Source: Arbacia lixula (Eukaryota > Echinodermata > Echinoidea > Arbacioida > Arbaciidae). From it: a stretch of DNA of 64,000 nucleotides. Positions within the stretch are counted from its first letter, which is position 1. Every line of letters begins with the position of its first letter. Shown piece after piece: positions 45,075 to 55,540 of this stretch. A program made the translations under genes and the position numbers. The notes under the pieces were generated by a model. The model was not told the DNA's origin. It made no database searches and worked only from the letters and a program-made list of their open reading frames with translations. Where the stretch lies: positions 8,229,921 through 8,293,920 of the forward strand of contig OZ022583.1 in assembly GCA_963669155.1 (NCBI GenBank). Direction: 5' to 3'.

Positions 45075-45910
45075 CCTAAGGGAGGTTTAAAAATGTATGG
45101 GATAGATGACATACCCATCAGAAGGCCTGCTGCGAAAAATGTCTTTTGGGGACATAGGCTGGCCTCGAGGTCACTCCGTATCTGTCTTGCCTTCTCAGGT
45201 CCGTGCGTGTAGGCAAGAAAAAGGGCATTGAGGGCCAACCTTAAGAACTCCTTTCTCGGTCCCCCAAGGTCTTGCCCCTTTTCCCCCATGAAATTGACTT
45301 CCAAGGAGAGCCTTGGGTCGTAGGAGCTAGCTGTTAGCTCGTCGACCATGCAGGAGAGAACCTGCTCTCACTTTCTTCAAGAAATACAAGAGCACTGCCT
45401 TATCCTCTCTGTTTGCAATCAACCATGCCACAGGAAACCTCTCCCCAAACTAAAGAACTCCTTTCTTGGTCCACCAAGATCTTGCCCCTTTTCCCCCATG
45501 AAGTTGACCTCCAAGGGGAGCCTGGGGTCGTAAGAGCAAGCTGTAAGCTCGTCCACCATGCAGTAGAGAACATCATTCCTAGAAATGATGACATGGCAGG
45601 TTTCCCCTTGCATGGCCACCTCCGTTGACGCACTGTCCTCAGGCAGGTTTAACTGCCTACTTTTGAGGAAAAGCTCCCTCAACCTCACGAGCTCCCCAAC
45701 TTAAGTGTCGTCAGTACATCAGTTTGGTCAAGAAGAGATATATATCACAAATGATCATACTGTGCATTGTTTAGGAATAGCAGACAGGTCCATATTTTGT
45801 ACATACTATTCAATATTCAAATAGGAAAATCTTTAAGTTCAAATACAATTTATTTAATAAGTCTAACCAGAGTTATTTGGCTAAGGTTGAGCATTTTGAT
45901 AGTAATTAGT
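45075..45910 (-). pseudogene. HECT-Mutator-HECT composite, copy 3
   Basis: It has the same mosaic as copy 2. HECT piece 1 (LRELFLKSRQLNLPEDSAST, ISRNDVLYCMVDELTACSYD, GEKGQDLGGPRKEF; about 45688-45455) is followed by the Mutator piece with PVAWLIANREDKAVLLYFLK (about 45440-45365). HECT piece 2 follows (LSLEVNFMGEKGQDLGGPRK, EFLRLALNALFLAYTHGP and FFAAGLLMGMSS; about 45349-45090). The upstream-side tail (45720-45910) is also shared with copies 1 and 2. The HECT C-lobe is absent. The copy abuts a fuller Mutator fragment at 46.4 kb and a BEN remnant at 45.9-46.4 kb. Confidence 0.65.
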
Positions 45911-45929
45911 GTCTAATGAATAATCAAAG

Positions 45930-46375
45930 CCCAAGAAAGAAGATGTCACGCTCAACGCCGATCATGTTCTCTTCACATCCGATCACGGCCTTGTTGTCTG
46001 GCAACAGTATGTACTTGGGAGGAGGCTTCATCATGGACTCAGCCTTGGCCTGGAGCTCCTTCACCTGGCGTTCCAGCTCCCGATTGCGCAGCACTAGCTT
46101 TCGATTCTCCTAAGTCGCTTGCTCTCGTCCAGCAACATGACGAACGCCGAAGCGTTGTTGACAGGAGTCGATGAGGGATGGGTCATGGGAGGTCGTGTCT
46201 TCGTTGTCGTTAGGGGAGTCATGTCTGCGTCTTCCAGGGAAGTTGGTTCTGCATTATCTTCAAGGGCTCTCATGTGACACAATGTAACAGAATGATGGGG
46301 CTTTAGAAATAGCTCTGCCCTCCTGGGCCCAGAGAAAGGGAGGGTAAATGACCACATTGTGAGACTAACAGGCAC
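45930..46375 (-). pseudogene. BEN-family-like remnant with coiled coil
   Basis: In one frame the minus strand reads TSLEDADMTPLTTTKTRPPM through FVMLLDESKRL. After a one-base shift near 46110 it continues ENRKLVLRNRELERQVKELQ, then PPPKYILLPDNKAVIGCEEN, and stops near 45938. The acidic linker, coiled coil and VIG motif echo the two BEN proteins nearby (coiled coil, then VFIG). The BEN core itself is missing. Its truncated end is next to HECT copy 3. Assignment to the BEN family is inference. Confidence 0.4.
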
Positions 46376-46700
46376 CCAAGCTGGAGTAGCCTAACTTTAA
46401 GATTGGAATAGGGTGGCGACCTGCCCTACTACCTCTTACTTTCTCTAAGAAATGCAAGAGCACTGCCTTATCCTTTCTCTTTGCAATCAACCATGCCACA
46501 GGAAACCTCTTTCCAAATTCCTCCACCACTAGCACAGTCACTAACAAGAAATCATACGCATTTGTACCGTGTGTAGAATCCATACAAATCAATTTTTTAC
46601 CAAGAGCTTTCAGCATGTCCCTTTGGATTAGCGTCATCATTCCCAACACAAAATCACCCCTGCCTGAATTGTCTTCTGGACAGTTCGCACCCTAATCCTT
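46365..46700 (-). pseudogene. Mutator-like (MULE) transposase fragment
   Basis: The minus strand reads GDFVLGMMTLIQRDMLKALG, then ICMDSTHGTNAYDFLLVTVL and VVEEFGKRFPVAWLIAKRKD, then KAVLLHFLEKVR. DSTHGTN with the first catalytic aspartate, followed by a hydrophobic strand and FPVAW, is the start of the MULE-type DDE domain. The remaining catalytic residues are absent and the frame ends near 46365. Upstream minus-strand text to 47004 (STYKNEGTEHLRLIRVSIYR) may belong to the same element but was not recognised. Its FPVAWLIA segment is the source type of the pieces inside HECT copies 2 and 3. Confidence 0.7.
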
Positions 46701-47465
46701 GTACTGGCGAACAGTATTCAGGTCTTAGTGTTCTTTTCAAACATACAATTCCACACAAGCGGCTACCAGTGTAGTTGAGCCCATTCTGGCCATGGGCAAT
46801 AAGGCCTCTCTTGGTTGTATGTTGATTGAGGGCTTTTTTGCCACATTCTGACACGCTGGCAGGGTGAGTTTTTGTTGGAGTTAGCTCTCCCTTATCAAAA
46901 GCACGATAAATGCTAACACGAATTAACCGAAGGTGCTCTGTGCCCTCGTTCTTGTAGGTGGATCTACAATCTACAAATCTTCCAGGATGAAGACGTCTGT
47001 CCACTGCTAGATTCTTGTGGCCAGCAGATTGGTGCAGCCAGCAGCATGTTTAGAACAAAGCTTCTCATCCAGGCAGTGAACATTCCGTTGGTTGCTGGTT
47101 CTTGATCCGTGCTTCTTCTGTCGGTGCTTGAAGAGACCAAAACAGTGTCTTCCCATTGTTTAGGCTCTGAATTTAATATTTATTACTGGTATTTATCCAG
47201 GGTTAACACTGTTCTACCAGAGGCTCTGCCTTGACATTTTTTTCATTTAAAACATGGTAACAACATGATATCATTATCCTGCCTAGATTTAAGTTTAAAC
47301 TTTAAACAAGTTTAAACAAACAATAATAACATGGTATTTGATTTAAAATACAAATTAAAACAAGAACCTGTACTATACAATGACAGCTGTGTTGCCTAAT
47401 CTTCCCAATCCTATGTAGTCCAATGGCAGCCAATTTACAAATAGTATAAATGTGAGTGTTCATAC

Positions 47466-48735
47466 TCAGATCATCCTGAACAATAACTCCAAGGTCACAT
47501 GCTTTTCAAACTCTCTAGTCTTGGAAAACTGGGTCCAAATGGTGCCTCTGGTTGTCCATTTTCCCATTGAGTTTGTATGGGCACCAGCTGTCAGATGGAC
47601 AGCATTGATATCATCTGGAAGCTTAAGTCTCGTGATAAAGAGTTGCCCAGACTGCATTGGACATGTTGGTAATGCAGGTACTTCTTTCTTTTGACTGGGT
47701 AGTATTTTGGTGTATGGCATTTCACCCCACTACCCACTGGCTTTCCATCAGCCAATTTTCCCTTCGTTGTTGTCCGAACCTTATCTAAACTCTTGTTCAT
47801 CCTTTTACCAACATGTCCAATGCAGTCTAGCTTCTCCACCACATCGTCTTCGCTGTCTCCATACACATTCCTAACTGCCTTGAATGCAGAGCTATCGCCA
47901 TCTGAAATCATCCACTTTTTTTAATATCGCATGTTGTGCTTTTGTATGGAATTTTTTCCAGAGGACAAGAGCCCTGGCAGCCTCCATAGCATTATTTTAA
48001 CCATTTCTCTGACAGTTCCCGTTCTCTTTGTGATGCTTCTGCCACTTTTCACATTCGTCTTTTTCCATTTTGCCTCTGTGCTGTTGACATTCTTCACCTA
48101 TTCGGGAATGGATGTGGCGGTCCAGCACTTTGCCTGTATCCGCTGATATCACTAGGCCAACCCCGATGTTTGATCAATGGCCTCGTTCCATCACATGAGA
48201 CAGTGACATCTAAAATTGTGTCCGAGGTGACAGATGAATCCTCCATCAGGAGTTCATGTAGTCTCTTTGCTGCTTCAGCCATTTCTGCTTCTGCAATGGC
48301 TTTAGCTGAAGATGCTACATTTTTTACTTGACGTGCAAATGCTCTCTCTGACAATGGTGGAGGCATGTTCAGAAAAGCGCAAATATCAGCTATGCCTCTT
48401 CTTCCGGTCCCTACTTCAATTGATAACGTTTGCTTATGTCACTACTTTTTGTTGAGGATTCTCGCCTTGAAGTCACAAACGTAGTGGCAGGCACCACCTT
48501 CAGTTTGCTCCATGTCAGGAACCATCACTCTCCACAACAGACAGATGACCTTTATAAATATGAACAAACAAAAATGTGACATGTAAAACATGGTAAATTA
48601 CTTCATTGTAACAAGACTCCATTTTTCTCATTTCTTGGAACTGCACACCTCTAAAACCTCGATAAGAACGTTTTCCGCGACCCTTTTTGGGTAGACAAGC
48701 ACAAATTAATGTCTGATCAGGAGGCATTACTGTAA
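47466..48735 (-). pseudogene. Decayed Mutator-family transposase (PF20700-like)
   Basis: Minus-strand blocks in order: a candidate N-terminal exon from about 48727 (MPPDQTLICACLPKKGRGKR, then YRGFRGVQF); LSERAFARQVKNVASSAKAI; DVTVSCDGTRP near 48180; then after a frame change GVGLVISADTGKVLDRHIHS and MEKDECEKWQKHHKENGNC; AMEAARALVLWKKFH; MISDGDSSAFKAVRNVYG and VVEKLDCIGHVGKRMNKSL. DGT, ISADTGKVLD, SDGDS and CIGHVGKRM in this order match my recollection of the invertebrate Mutator-like transposase domain. At least four frame breaks make it non-functional. Its N-terminal ATG context (ATGCCTCCTGATCAG) is the same as the start of the PHD segment in the array that follows at higher coordinates. Confidence 0.65.
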
Positions 48736-49145
48736 CTTTTAAATTGATAATTTCAAGATTTATTCACCAAAGTCAGTGGAAACACTATGTCCCAAGTATA
48801 TCTACAGGTGTTTTTATAGCCACTATAGAAGATAATGTTACACATTTCATTCTAAACCAAACTGAAGATATAACAGTGTTATACCCCCTCCCCCATGCAT
48901 TAAGAGAATACTGTATTGTGACCCAAAATAAACCACTTCATGAAAGTGGAACATCACATTACTGGAAATCATAAAAACGCACACTATGCCGACAAACAAC
49001 TAAACTGTATGTCTGAAATGCGGTCCCCTTTTGAAAAGAGGACAGGTTTTGTGAGAACAAGGCCATTTTCTCGGTTGGGCCGGTCGCAATTTCAAGCATG
49101 TGCACAATTTAGCACATGTACATATTTGCTCATTCATCATACTCA
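48716..49145 (-). repeat. Array unit 0 (partial, C2H2 segment deleted)
   Basis: The sequence matches the later units from AATTTCAAGATTTATTCACC to the AACAAACAACTAAACTGTATG/TTTTGTGAGAACAAG region. About 250 bases that encode the C2H2-like segment in other units are missing (junction near 48840). It directly precedes the start codon of the decayed Mutator transposase. Confidence 0.75.
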
Positions 49146-49147
49146 GT

Positions 49148-49180
<33 letters not shown>

Positions 49181-49189
49181 TATTAGATG

Positions 49190-50300
49190 ACGAGGCATTT
49201 GGCTATTATTGGAGCGCATGAGAGGGGTCTCTCTCTCGCTATTTCACGGTTTCGGGGACCGTGTAACCCGCCCAACATTACTCATATTCAACGAATCTGA
49301 GGTGGAAGACTGAAGTTTGATATCATCCCCAGCCTTCCGCATAACAGTGACCCCTGCGCCTGCCGTGGGTTTGTTTAGTGCCTCTTTACGAGACGGAAGC
49401 GTGTAGAACACACCCTCCTTGTTCGATCCTCTAGGCTCTCGGGACTATCCCAGTCTGGCTGTCTTAGAGGTTTTCTCAAGTCCCCTTGAGAGCCGTTCTA
49501 GCCTGGTACAAAGTCCAGAGAACGTTCCATTCAAACTATCGCATCAAAGAATGCCTGCACCAGTTTGACCGTGCCACTCAGTGCGATCAAGCACAGTTTA
49601 GCAATCTTGCTACTACTTAGACTCAATACCCTGGTCATACGATCGTTCCGCGTACAATACGTTCCCCTTGCTCCGAGAACAAATCCATGAACTTCAACCT
49701 TTGACACACTGCAGAGGGTCTTGACCTTCGGAATAACAGTTATACTTCCGGACCTTCTCCTCGTAGGCGGCCTCCAGCTGAGCCATGTCATTGTCCCAGA
49801 CCACAGTGGGGTCGACTACATAGCAGACTTCCCCACTACGGAGTATCAGGTCCGGGCGCAGCCGAACACCACCAGGGTCGAAGAGAGTGGGCTCCTCGAT
49901 GACCCTGAGACCCCGCTCCGCAGCGACTTTGGCTCCCAGAGCACAAATCTTGTTGTGCCTGTTAATCCGCTCGAGAGAAACGAAATGACAGGCACCCGAA
50001 ATGTGTCCAGTCGTCTCGGTCGTACGGCCAAAACGACGACAGATTGCATCCATACCTCTGCGACCTCTACTAAGAGTCTCCTTTGTCCCTACTGTGTTCG
50101 ATCGTAACTTCAACGCGCATAGATACTCTATTTCCGAGAGGAAACTCCTGCCACCGATCCACCGATTAACGATAGGATTACGGTAACAGTTGTTCCCCCT
50201 GGAGGAGGTCCCCATTTGCTCCCACTTTCGGAGGTGAAGCTCTCTCCAACCCAGATTACTTCCATGCTTTGGGGGCACTGGAAGTGAGGTAGCCTCAGCT
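49190..50300 (-). pseudogene. R2-superclade retrotransposon 3' end, copy 1
   Basis: The main minus-strand frame (50278-49694) has the R2-type C-terminal domain: CRRFGRTTETTGHISGAC (the second cysteine of the zinc motif is F in this copy), then RPDLILRSGEVCYVVDPTVV, the restriction-like endonuclease core. The text stops at LQCVKG, while an overlapping frame continues VEVHGFVLGARGTYCTRNDR to LVQAFFDAIV. The end of the protein is therefore frameshifted. A ~300-base non-coding 3' region follows to about 49190. The reverse transcriptase is absent (5' truncated at 50295). Confidence 0.75.
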
Positions 50301-50310
50301 AGAGTATGCA

Positions 50311-51177
50311 GTTACACATACTGGAGCTGCACATACTGGAAACACATACTCACCTTTTGGCGGGTCTCTTTTTCCCTACATACTTAATGTGGCACCATCT
50401 ACCACAGACCTTGCATCCAACCCATCTTGTAGTTGATAGTGGCTTGGTACAGCCCACTGTATCACACATTATGCTCTGGACATGAGGCATTACTGTAACT
50501 TTTAAATTTCAAGATTTATTCACCAAAGTCAATGGAAACACTACATCCAAGTATATCCAAGTAGAGTTTTTTTTATCATTCATTGGCAGTCCATCGTAAC
50601 GATGATGAATAAGAGAGAAATCTGTTTTTTTCTTTTTAAATGTTTCTATGGGTGACTCCAGTCCAATTCTGCCAGCACAGCGGAAGCCGCAAACATTACA
50701 CTTGAAAGGTTTGTCAGTGTTATTGGTAGAAGATGCCATAGCATACCTAGCAGCTCTTCTATTCAAAGCAGCTTGGCGCGCTCTTCTTCTTTTTCTATCA
50801 TTATAGAAGACAATTTTATACATTTCATTTCTAAACCAAACTGAAGATGTAACAGTGTTATACCCTCTCCCCCATACATTAAGAGAATACTGTATTGTGA
50901 CACAAAATAAACCACTTCATAAAAGTGGAACATCACATTACTGGAAATATAATCATAAAAACGCACACTATGCTGACAGACAACTAAATTGTATGTCTGA
51001 AATACGGTCTCCTGTTAAAAAGAGCACAGGTTTTGTGAGAACAAGACTATCCAATGGCCTGTGCTGGCACCTGCTGGTTATTCTGCGCAATAAAGAAATG
51101 CTCATGTTCATGTATGTAAATTATCTGTAAATGTATTTGTGGGCAGTCGCACAGTGACTGAGTCACTGACTAATCAG
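50311..51177 (-). repeat. Array unit 1 (PHD + C2H2-like)
   Basis: The unit contains the PHD segment (about 50355-50490, one extra base breaks the frame after GRWC...KKRP), the C2H2-like segment (50520-50830, NRRAARYAMASSTNNTDKPF then KCNVCGFRCAGRIGLESPIE) and the shared AT-rich tail to GACTAATCAG. It directly follows R2 copy 1 in plus coordinates. Confidence 0.85.
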
Positions 51178-52070
51178 CTACACATACTGGACATACTGGA
51201 CACACATACTGACCTTTTGGCGGTCTCTTTTTCCCTACATACCGGTACTTAATGTTGCACCATCTACCACAGACCTCGCATCCAACCCATCTTGTAGTTA
51301 ATAGTGGCTTGGTACAGCCCACTGTATCACATATTGTGCTCTGGTCAGGAGGCATTACTGTAATTTTTCAATTGATGAAAATTTCAAGATTTATTCCCCA
51401 AAGTCAATGGAAACACTACGTCCAATTATGTCTGTAGAGTTTTTTTTATCATTCATTGGCAGTCCATCGTCACGATGATGACTAAGAGAGAATTTTTTCT
51501 TTCTTTTTTCTTTTTTAATGTTTCTATGGGTGACTCCAGTCCAATTCTGCCAGCACAGTGGAAGCCGCAAACATTGCACTCAAAAGGTTTGTCAGTGTTA
51601 TTGGTAGAGGATGCCATAGCATGCCTAGTAGCTCTCCTATTCAAAGCAGCTTGGCGGCGCTCTTCTTTTTTTTGATCATTTTAGAAGATAATTTTACACA
51701 TTTCATTTCTAAACCAAACTGAAGATAAAACAGTGTTATATCCCCTCCCCCATACATTAATAAAATACTGTATTGTGATCCAAAATAAACCACTTCATAA
51801 AAGTGGAAAGTCACATTACTGGAAATATCATCATAAAAAGGAGGCTATGCTGACAAACAACTATCCTGTGTGTCTAAATACGTTCTCCTGTTAAAAAAAA
51901 CCACAGGTTTTGTGAGAACAAGGCTATTTTCTTGGTTTAGATCAATGGCCTGTGTTGGCACCCGCTGGTTATTCTGCGCAACGAAGAAATCTATATGTTC
52001 ATGTATGCAAATTATCTGTGTAAATGTATTAGTGGGCAATCGCACAGTGACAGATTCACTGACTAATCAG
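51178..52070 (-). repeat. Array unit 2 (PHD + C2H2-like)
   Basis: The PHD frame is open from ATG 51355 (MPPDQSTICDTVGCTKPLLT, then WVGCEVCGRWCNIKY and QYVCPVCPVC). The pattern C-x2-C..C-x2-C..W-x-C..C-x2-C fits a PHD-type zinc finger. The C2H2-like segment is at 51391-51644 (FECNVCGFHCAGRIGLESPI). Some bases differ from units 1 and 3 throughout, including TTTTCTTGGTTTAGATCAAT in the tail. Confidence 0.85.
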
Positions 52071-52160
52071 TTACACATACTGGACACACATACTGGACAC
52101 ACATACTGGACACACATACTGGACACACATACTGGACACACATACTGGAGCTACCCATAC
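52071..52160. repeat. 13-bp minisatellite at the PHD 3' end
   Basis: ACACACATACTGG repeats about six times. On the minus strand it extends the PHD C-terminal YVCPVC text, cycling VCPVCVSSMCVQY every 39 bases because 13 is not a multiple of three. Confidence 0.9.
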
Positions 52161-53014
52161 TGGACACACAAACTCACTGTTTGGTGGTCTTTGTATCCTT
52201 ACATACTTAATGTGGCACCATCTACCACAGACCTCGCATCCAACCCATCTTGTAGTTAATAGTGGCTTGGTACAGCCCACTGTATCACACATTGTGCTCT
52301 GGACAGGAGGCATTACCGTAATTTTTCAGTTGATGAAAATTTCAAGATTTATTCACCAAAGTCAATGGAAACACTACGTCCAAGTATATCTGTAGAGTTT
52401 TTTTTATCATTCATTGGCAGTCCATCGTAACGATGATGACTAAGAGAGAAATTTTTTTTTTCTTTTTTCTTTTTTAATGTTTCTATGGGTGACTCCAGTC
52501 CAATTCTGCCAGCACAGCGGAAGCCGCAAACATTAAACTCAAAAGGTTTGTCAGTGTTATTGGTAGAAGATGCCATAGCATGCCTAGCAGCTCTTCTATT
52601 CAAAGCAGCTTGGCGGTGCTCTTCTTTTTCTATCATTATAGAACACAATTTTGCACATTTCATTTCTAAACCAAACTGAAGATGTAACAGTGTTATACCC
52701 CCTCCCCCATGCATTAAGAGAATACTGTATCGTGACACAAAATAAACCACTTCATAAAAGTGGAACATCACATTACTGGAAATATAATCATAAAAACGCA
52801 CACTATGCTGACATACAACTAAATTGTATGTCTGAAATACGGTCTCCTGTTAAAAAGAGCACAGGTTTTGTGAGAACAAGACTATCCAATGGCCTGTGCT
52901 GGCACCTGCTGGTTATTCTGCACAATAAAGAAATGCTCATGTTCATGTATGTAAATTATCTGTGTAAATGTATTTGTGGGCAGTCGCACAGTGACAGATT
53001 CATTGACTAATCAG
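52071..53014 (-). repeat. Array unit 3 (PHD + C2H2-like), longest open copy
   Basis: The PHD frame (52313-52071) ends in a 13-bp minisatellite. The C2H2-like frame is open for 150 codons (52801-52349): FHFYEVVYFVSRYSILLMHG, then EEHRQAALNRRAARHAMASS, FNVCGFRCAGRIGLESPIET and a lysine-rich stretch to SIDFGE. Its TAA stop (52349-52351) lies inside AATAAA (52348-52353), so stop and polyadenylation signal coincide. The basic stretch plus CNVCGFxCAGRIGL resembles the C-terminal zinc-knuckle regions found at the ends of many animal non-LTR retrotransposon proteins. That link is inference. Confidence 0.85.
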
Positions 53015-53140
53015 CTACACATACTGGAGCTACACATTAAGAAAGCATATTATAATTTCTTGAAATCTAATATGGGAAATATGACAAACAGATAAACAAT
53101 ACAATTTCCACTAGTAGTTGGAAGGCCTCATTTATATTGA

Positions 53141-54000
53141 GCTACACATACTGGGCACTCATACTCACCTTTTGGTGGTCTCTGTATCGCTATGTGGCAC
53201 CATCTACCACAGACCTCGCATCCAACCCATCTTGTAGTTAATAGTGGCTTGGTACAGCCCACTGTATCACACATTGTGCTCTGGACAGGAGGCATTACTG
53301 TAATTTTTCAGTTGATGAAAATTTCAAGATTTATTCACCAAAGTCAATGGAAACACTACATCCAATTATATCTGTTTTTTAGTCTTTTTTTTTTATCATT
53401 CATTGGCAGTCCATCGTTACGATGATGACTAAGAGAAAAAATTTTCTCTTTTTTTTTTTTTAATGTTTCTATGGGTGACTCCAGTCCAATTCTGCCAGCA
53501 CAGTGGAAGCCGCAAACATTACACTCAAAAGGTTTCTTGTCAGTGTTATTGGTAGAAGGTGCCATGGCATGCCTAGTAGCTCTCCTATTCAAAGCAGCTT
53601 GGCGGCGCTCTTCTTCTTTTTTTATCATTTTAGAAGATAATTTTACACATTTCATTTCTAAACCAAACTGAAGATGTAACAGTGTTATACCCTCTCCCCC
53701 ATACATTAAGAGAATACTGTATTGTGACACAAAATAAACCACTTCATAAAAGTGGAACATCACATTACTGGAAATATAATAAAAACGCACACTATGCCGA
53801 CATACAACTAAATTGTATGTCTGAAATACGGTCTGTTAAAAAGAGCACAGGTGTTGTGAGAACAAGACTATCCAATGGCCTGTGCTGGCACCTGCTGGTT
53901 ATTCTGCGCAATAAAGAAATGCTCATGTTCATGTATGTAAATTATCTGTGTAAATGTATTTGTGGGCAGTCGCACAGTGACAGATTCACTGACTAATCAG
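53141..54000 (-). repeat. Array unit 4 (PHD + C2H2-like)
   Basis: It is preceded by a 125-base spacer (53015-53140) not seen elsewhere in the array. The PHD segment is at about 53160-53300, with the stretch between CEVCGRW and the last cysteines shortened. The C2H2-like segment is at 53356-53790 (KKPFECNVCGFHCAGRIGLE). It joins the tail block at 54001. Confidence 0.85.
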
Positions 54001-54675
54001 TTACACATACTGGAGCTACACATTAAAAACGTATATTATTTCCCCCACTGGTGTGCCGGTGGGGGAAAAGGGTGGGGGTGGGGACGGCAGTTCAAATTCC
54101 CGGTCCAACATGCAGGGGTCCTGTTGGTGTACTGTGGAATCCCAGCCATAAAAACTGCTACCCCTGTATTGTACATCTCTGTTGCAGATAGTCGTCCTTA
54201 TTACGGTAGTAGTAAGTCTCCCCGTGGCTTTGACCTTCATTGTAGTTGTCAAGGGTCGTTGTGGGGCGTCTCCCAGTATGCATTGGATCTAGGGTAATTA
54301 GGCCTAAGGGTAATCCCAGTTTTTCCTATTAGGGACATCTTGATATGTGTCTTCGGGGTCCCCTTCTCTCTGTCGCCCCATTCGCCTTGTTTCATTATCT
54401 TGAACGAATGAGGGTTCATCGTAACACTCGGTGTATTGGGTCCCTGTTTCTTCCCTTGCACATGCTCCCCTTAGCTCACTGGCTACGCCGCTCTTAAGTG
54501 GCGATTTTGGCAGCCTATTTTGGCTGTATTGATTTATAAATCAATACAACAAACAATTGACATTAGTATGTACAATACATCTCTTTGATAGTTATTTCAT
54601 GTCCGATACATCTTAGCTTTGTCTGCCCCAACTACATGCTACAGTAAATTATGACATGATTATATCAAATTCTAT
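54001..54675. repeat. Array tail block A
   Basis: Nearly identical to 59419-60095 over about 670 bases. It includes a CCCCCACTGGTGTGCCGGTGGGGG hairpin near 54042, a GT-rich stretch, and TTGATTTATAAATCAATACA. It follows an array unit in both places, so unit and tail were duplicated together. Confidence 0.9.
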
Positions 54676-55534
54676 ATATCCCAGTCTGGCTGTCTTAGAG
54701 GTTTTCTCAAGTCCCCTTGAGAGCCGTTCTAGCCTGGTACAAAGCCCAGAGAACGTTCCATTCAAACTATCGCATCAAAGAATGCCTGCACCAGTTTGAC
54801 CGTGCCACTCAGTGCGATCAAGCACAGTTTAGCAATCTGGCTACTACTTAGACTCAATACGCTGGTCATACGATCGTTCCGCGTACAATACGTTCCCCTT
54901 GCTCCGAGAACAAATCCATGAACTTCAACCTTTGACACACTGCAGAGGGTCTTGACCTTCGGAATAACAGTTATACTTCCGGACTTTCTCCTCGTAGGCG
55001 GCCTCCAGCTGAGCCATGTTATTGTCCCAGACCACAGTGGGGTCGACTACATAGCAGACTTCCCCACTACGGAGTATCAGGTCCGGGCGCAGCCGAACAC
55101 CACCAGGGTCGAAGAGAGTGGGCTCCTCGATGACCCTGAGACCCCGCTCCGCAGCGACTTTGGCTACCAGAGCACAAATCTTGTTGTGCCTGTTAATCCG
55201 CTCGCGAGAAACGAAATGGCAGGCACCCGAAATGTGTCCAGTCGTCTCGGTCGTACGGCCACAACGACGACAGATTGCATCCATACCTCTGCGACCTCTA
55301 CTAAGAGTCTCCTTTGTCCCTACTGTGTTCGATCGTAACTTCAACGCGCATAGATACTCTCTTTCCGAGAGGAAACTCCTGCCACCGATCCACCGATTAA
55401 CGATAGGATTACGGTAACAGTTGTTCCCCCTGGAGGAGGTCCCCATTTGCTCCCACTTTCGTAGGTGAAGCTTTCTCCAACCCAGATTACTTCCATGCTT
55501 CGGGGGCACTGGAAGTGAGGTAGCCTCAGCTAGA
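54676..55534 (-). pseudogene. R2-superclade retrotransposon 3' end, copy 2
   Basis: The frame 55509-54925 carries the intact zinc motif CRRCGRTTETTGHISGAC (C-x2-C-x8-H-x4-C) and the endonuclease text RPDLILRSGEVCYVVDPTVV. The same frame change after LQCVKG as in copies 1 and 3 separates it from the GFVLGARGTYC end. The 3' region is shorter than in copies 1 and 3. Its upstream junction (AGCTAGATTATGCAG) matches copy 1 (AGCTAGAGTATGCAG). Confidence 0.8.
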
Positions 55535-55540
55535 TTATGC

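Noticed and set aside
49721-50107. 128-residue plus-strand frame (also at 54952-55338 and 57302-57631)
   Set aside because: Antisense shadow of the R2 C-terminal frame. The minus frame holds the zinc and endonuclease motifs.
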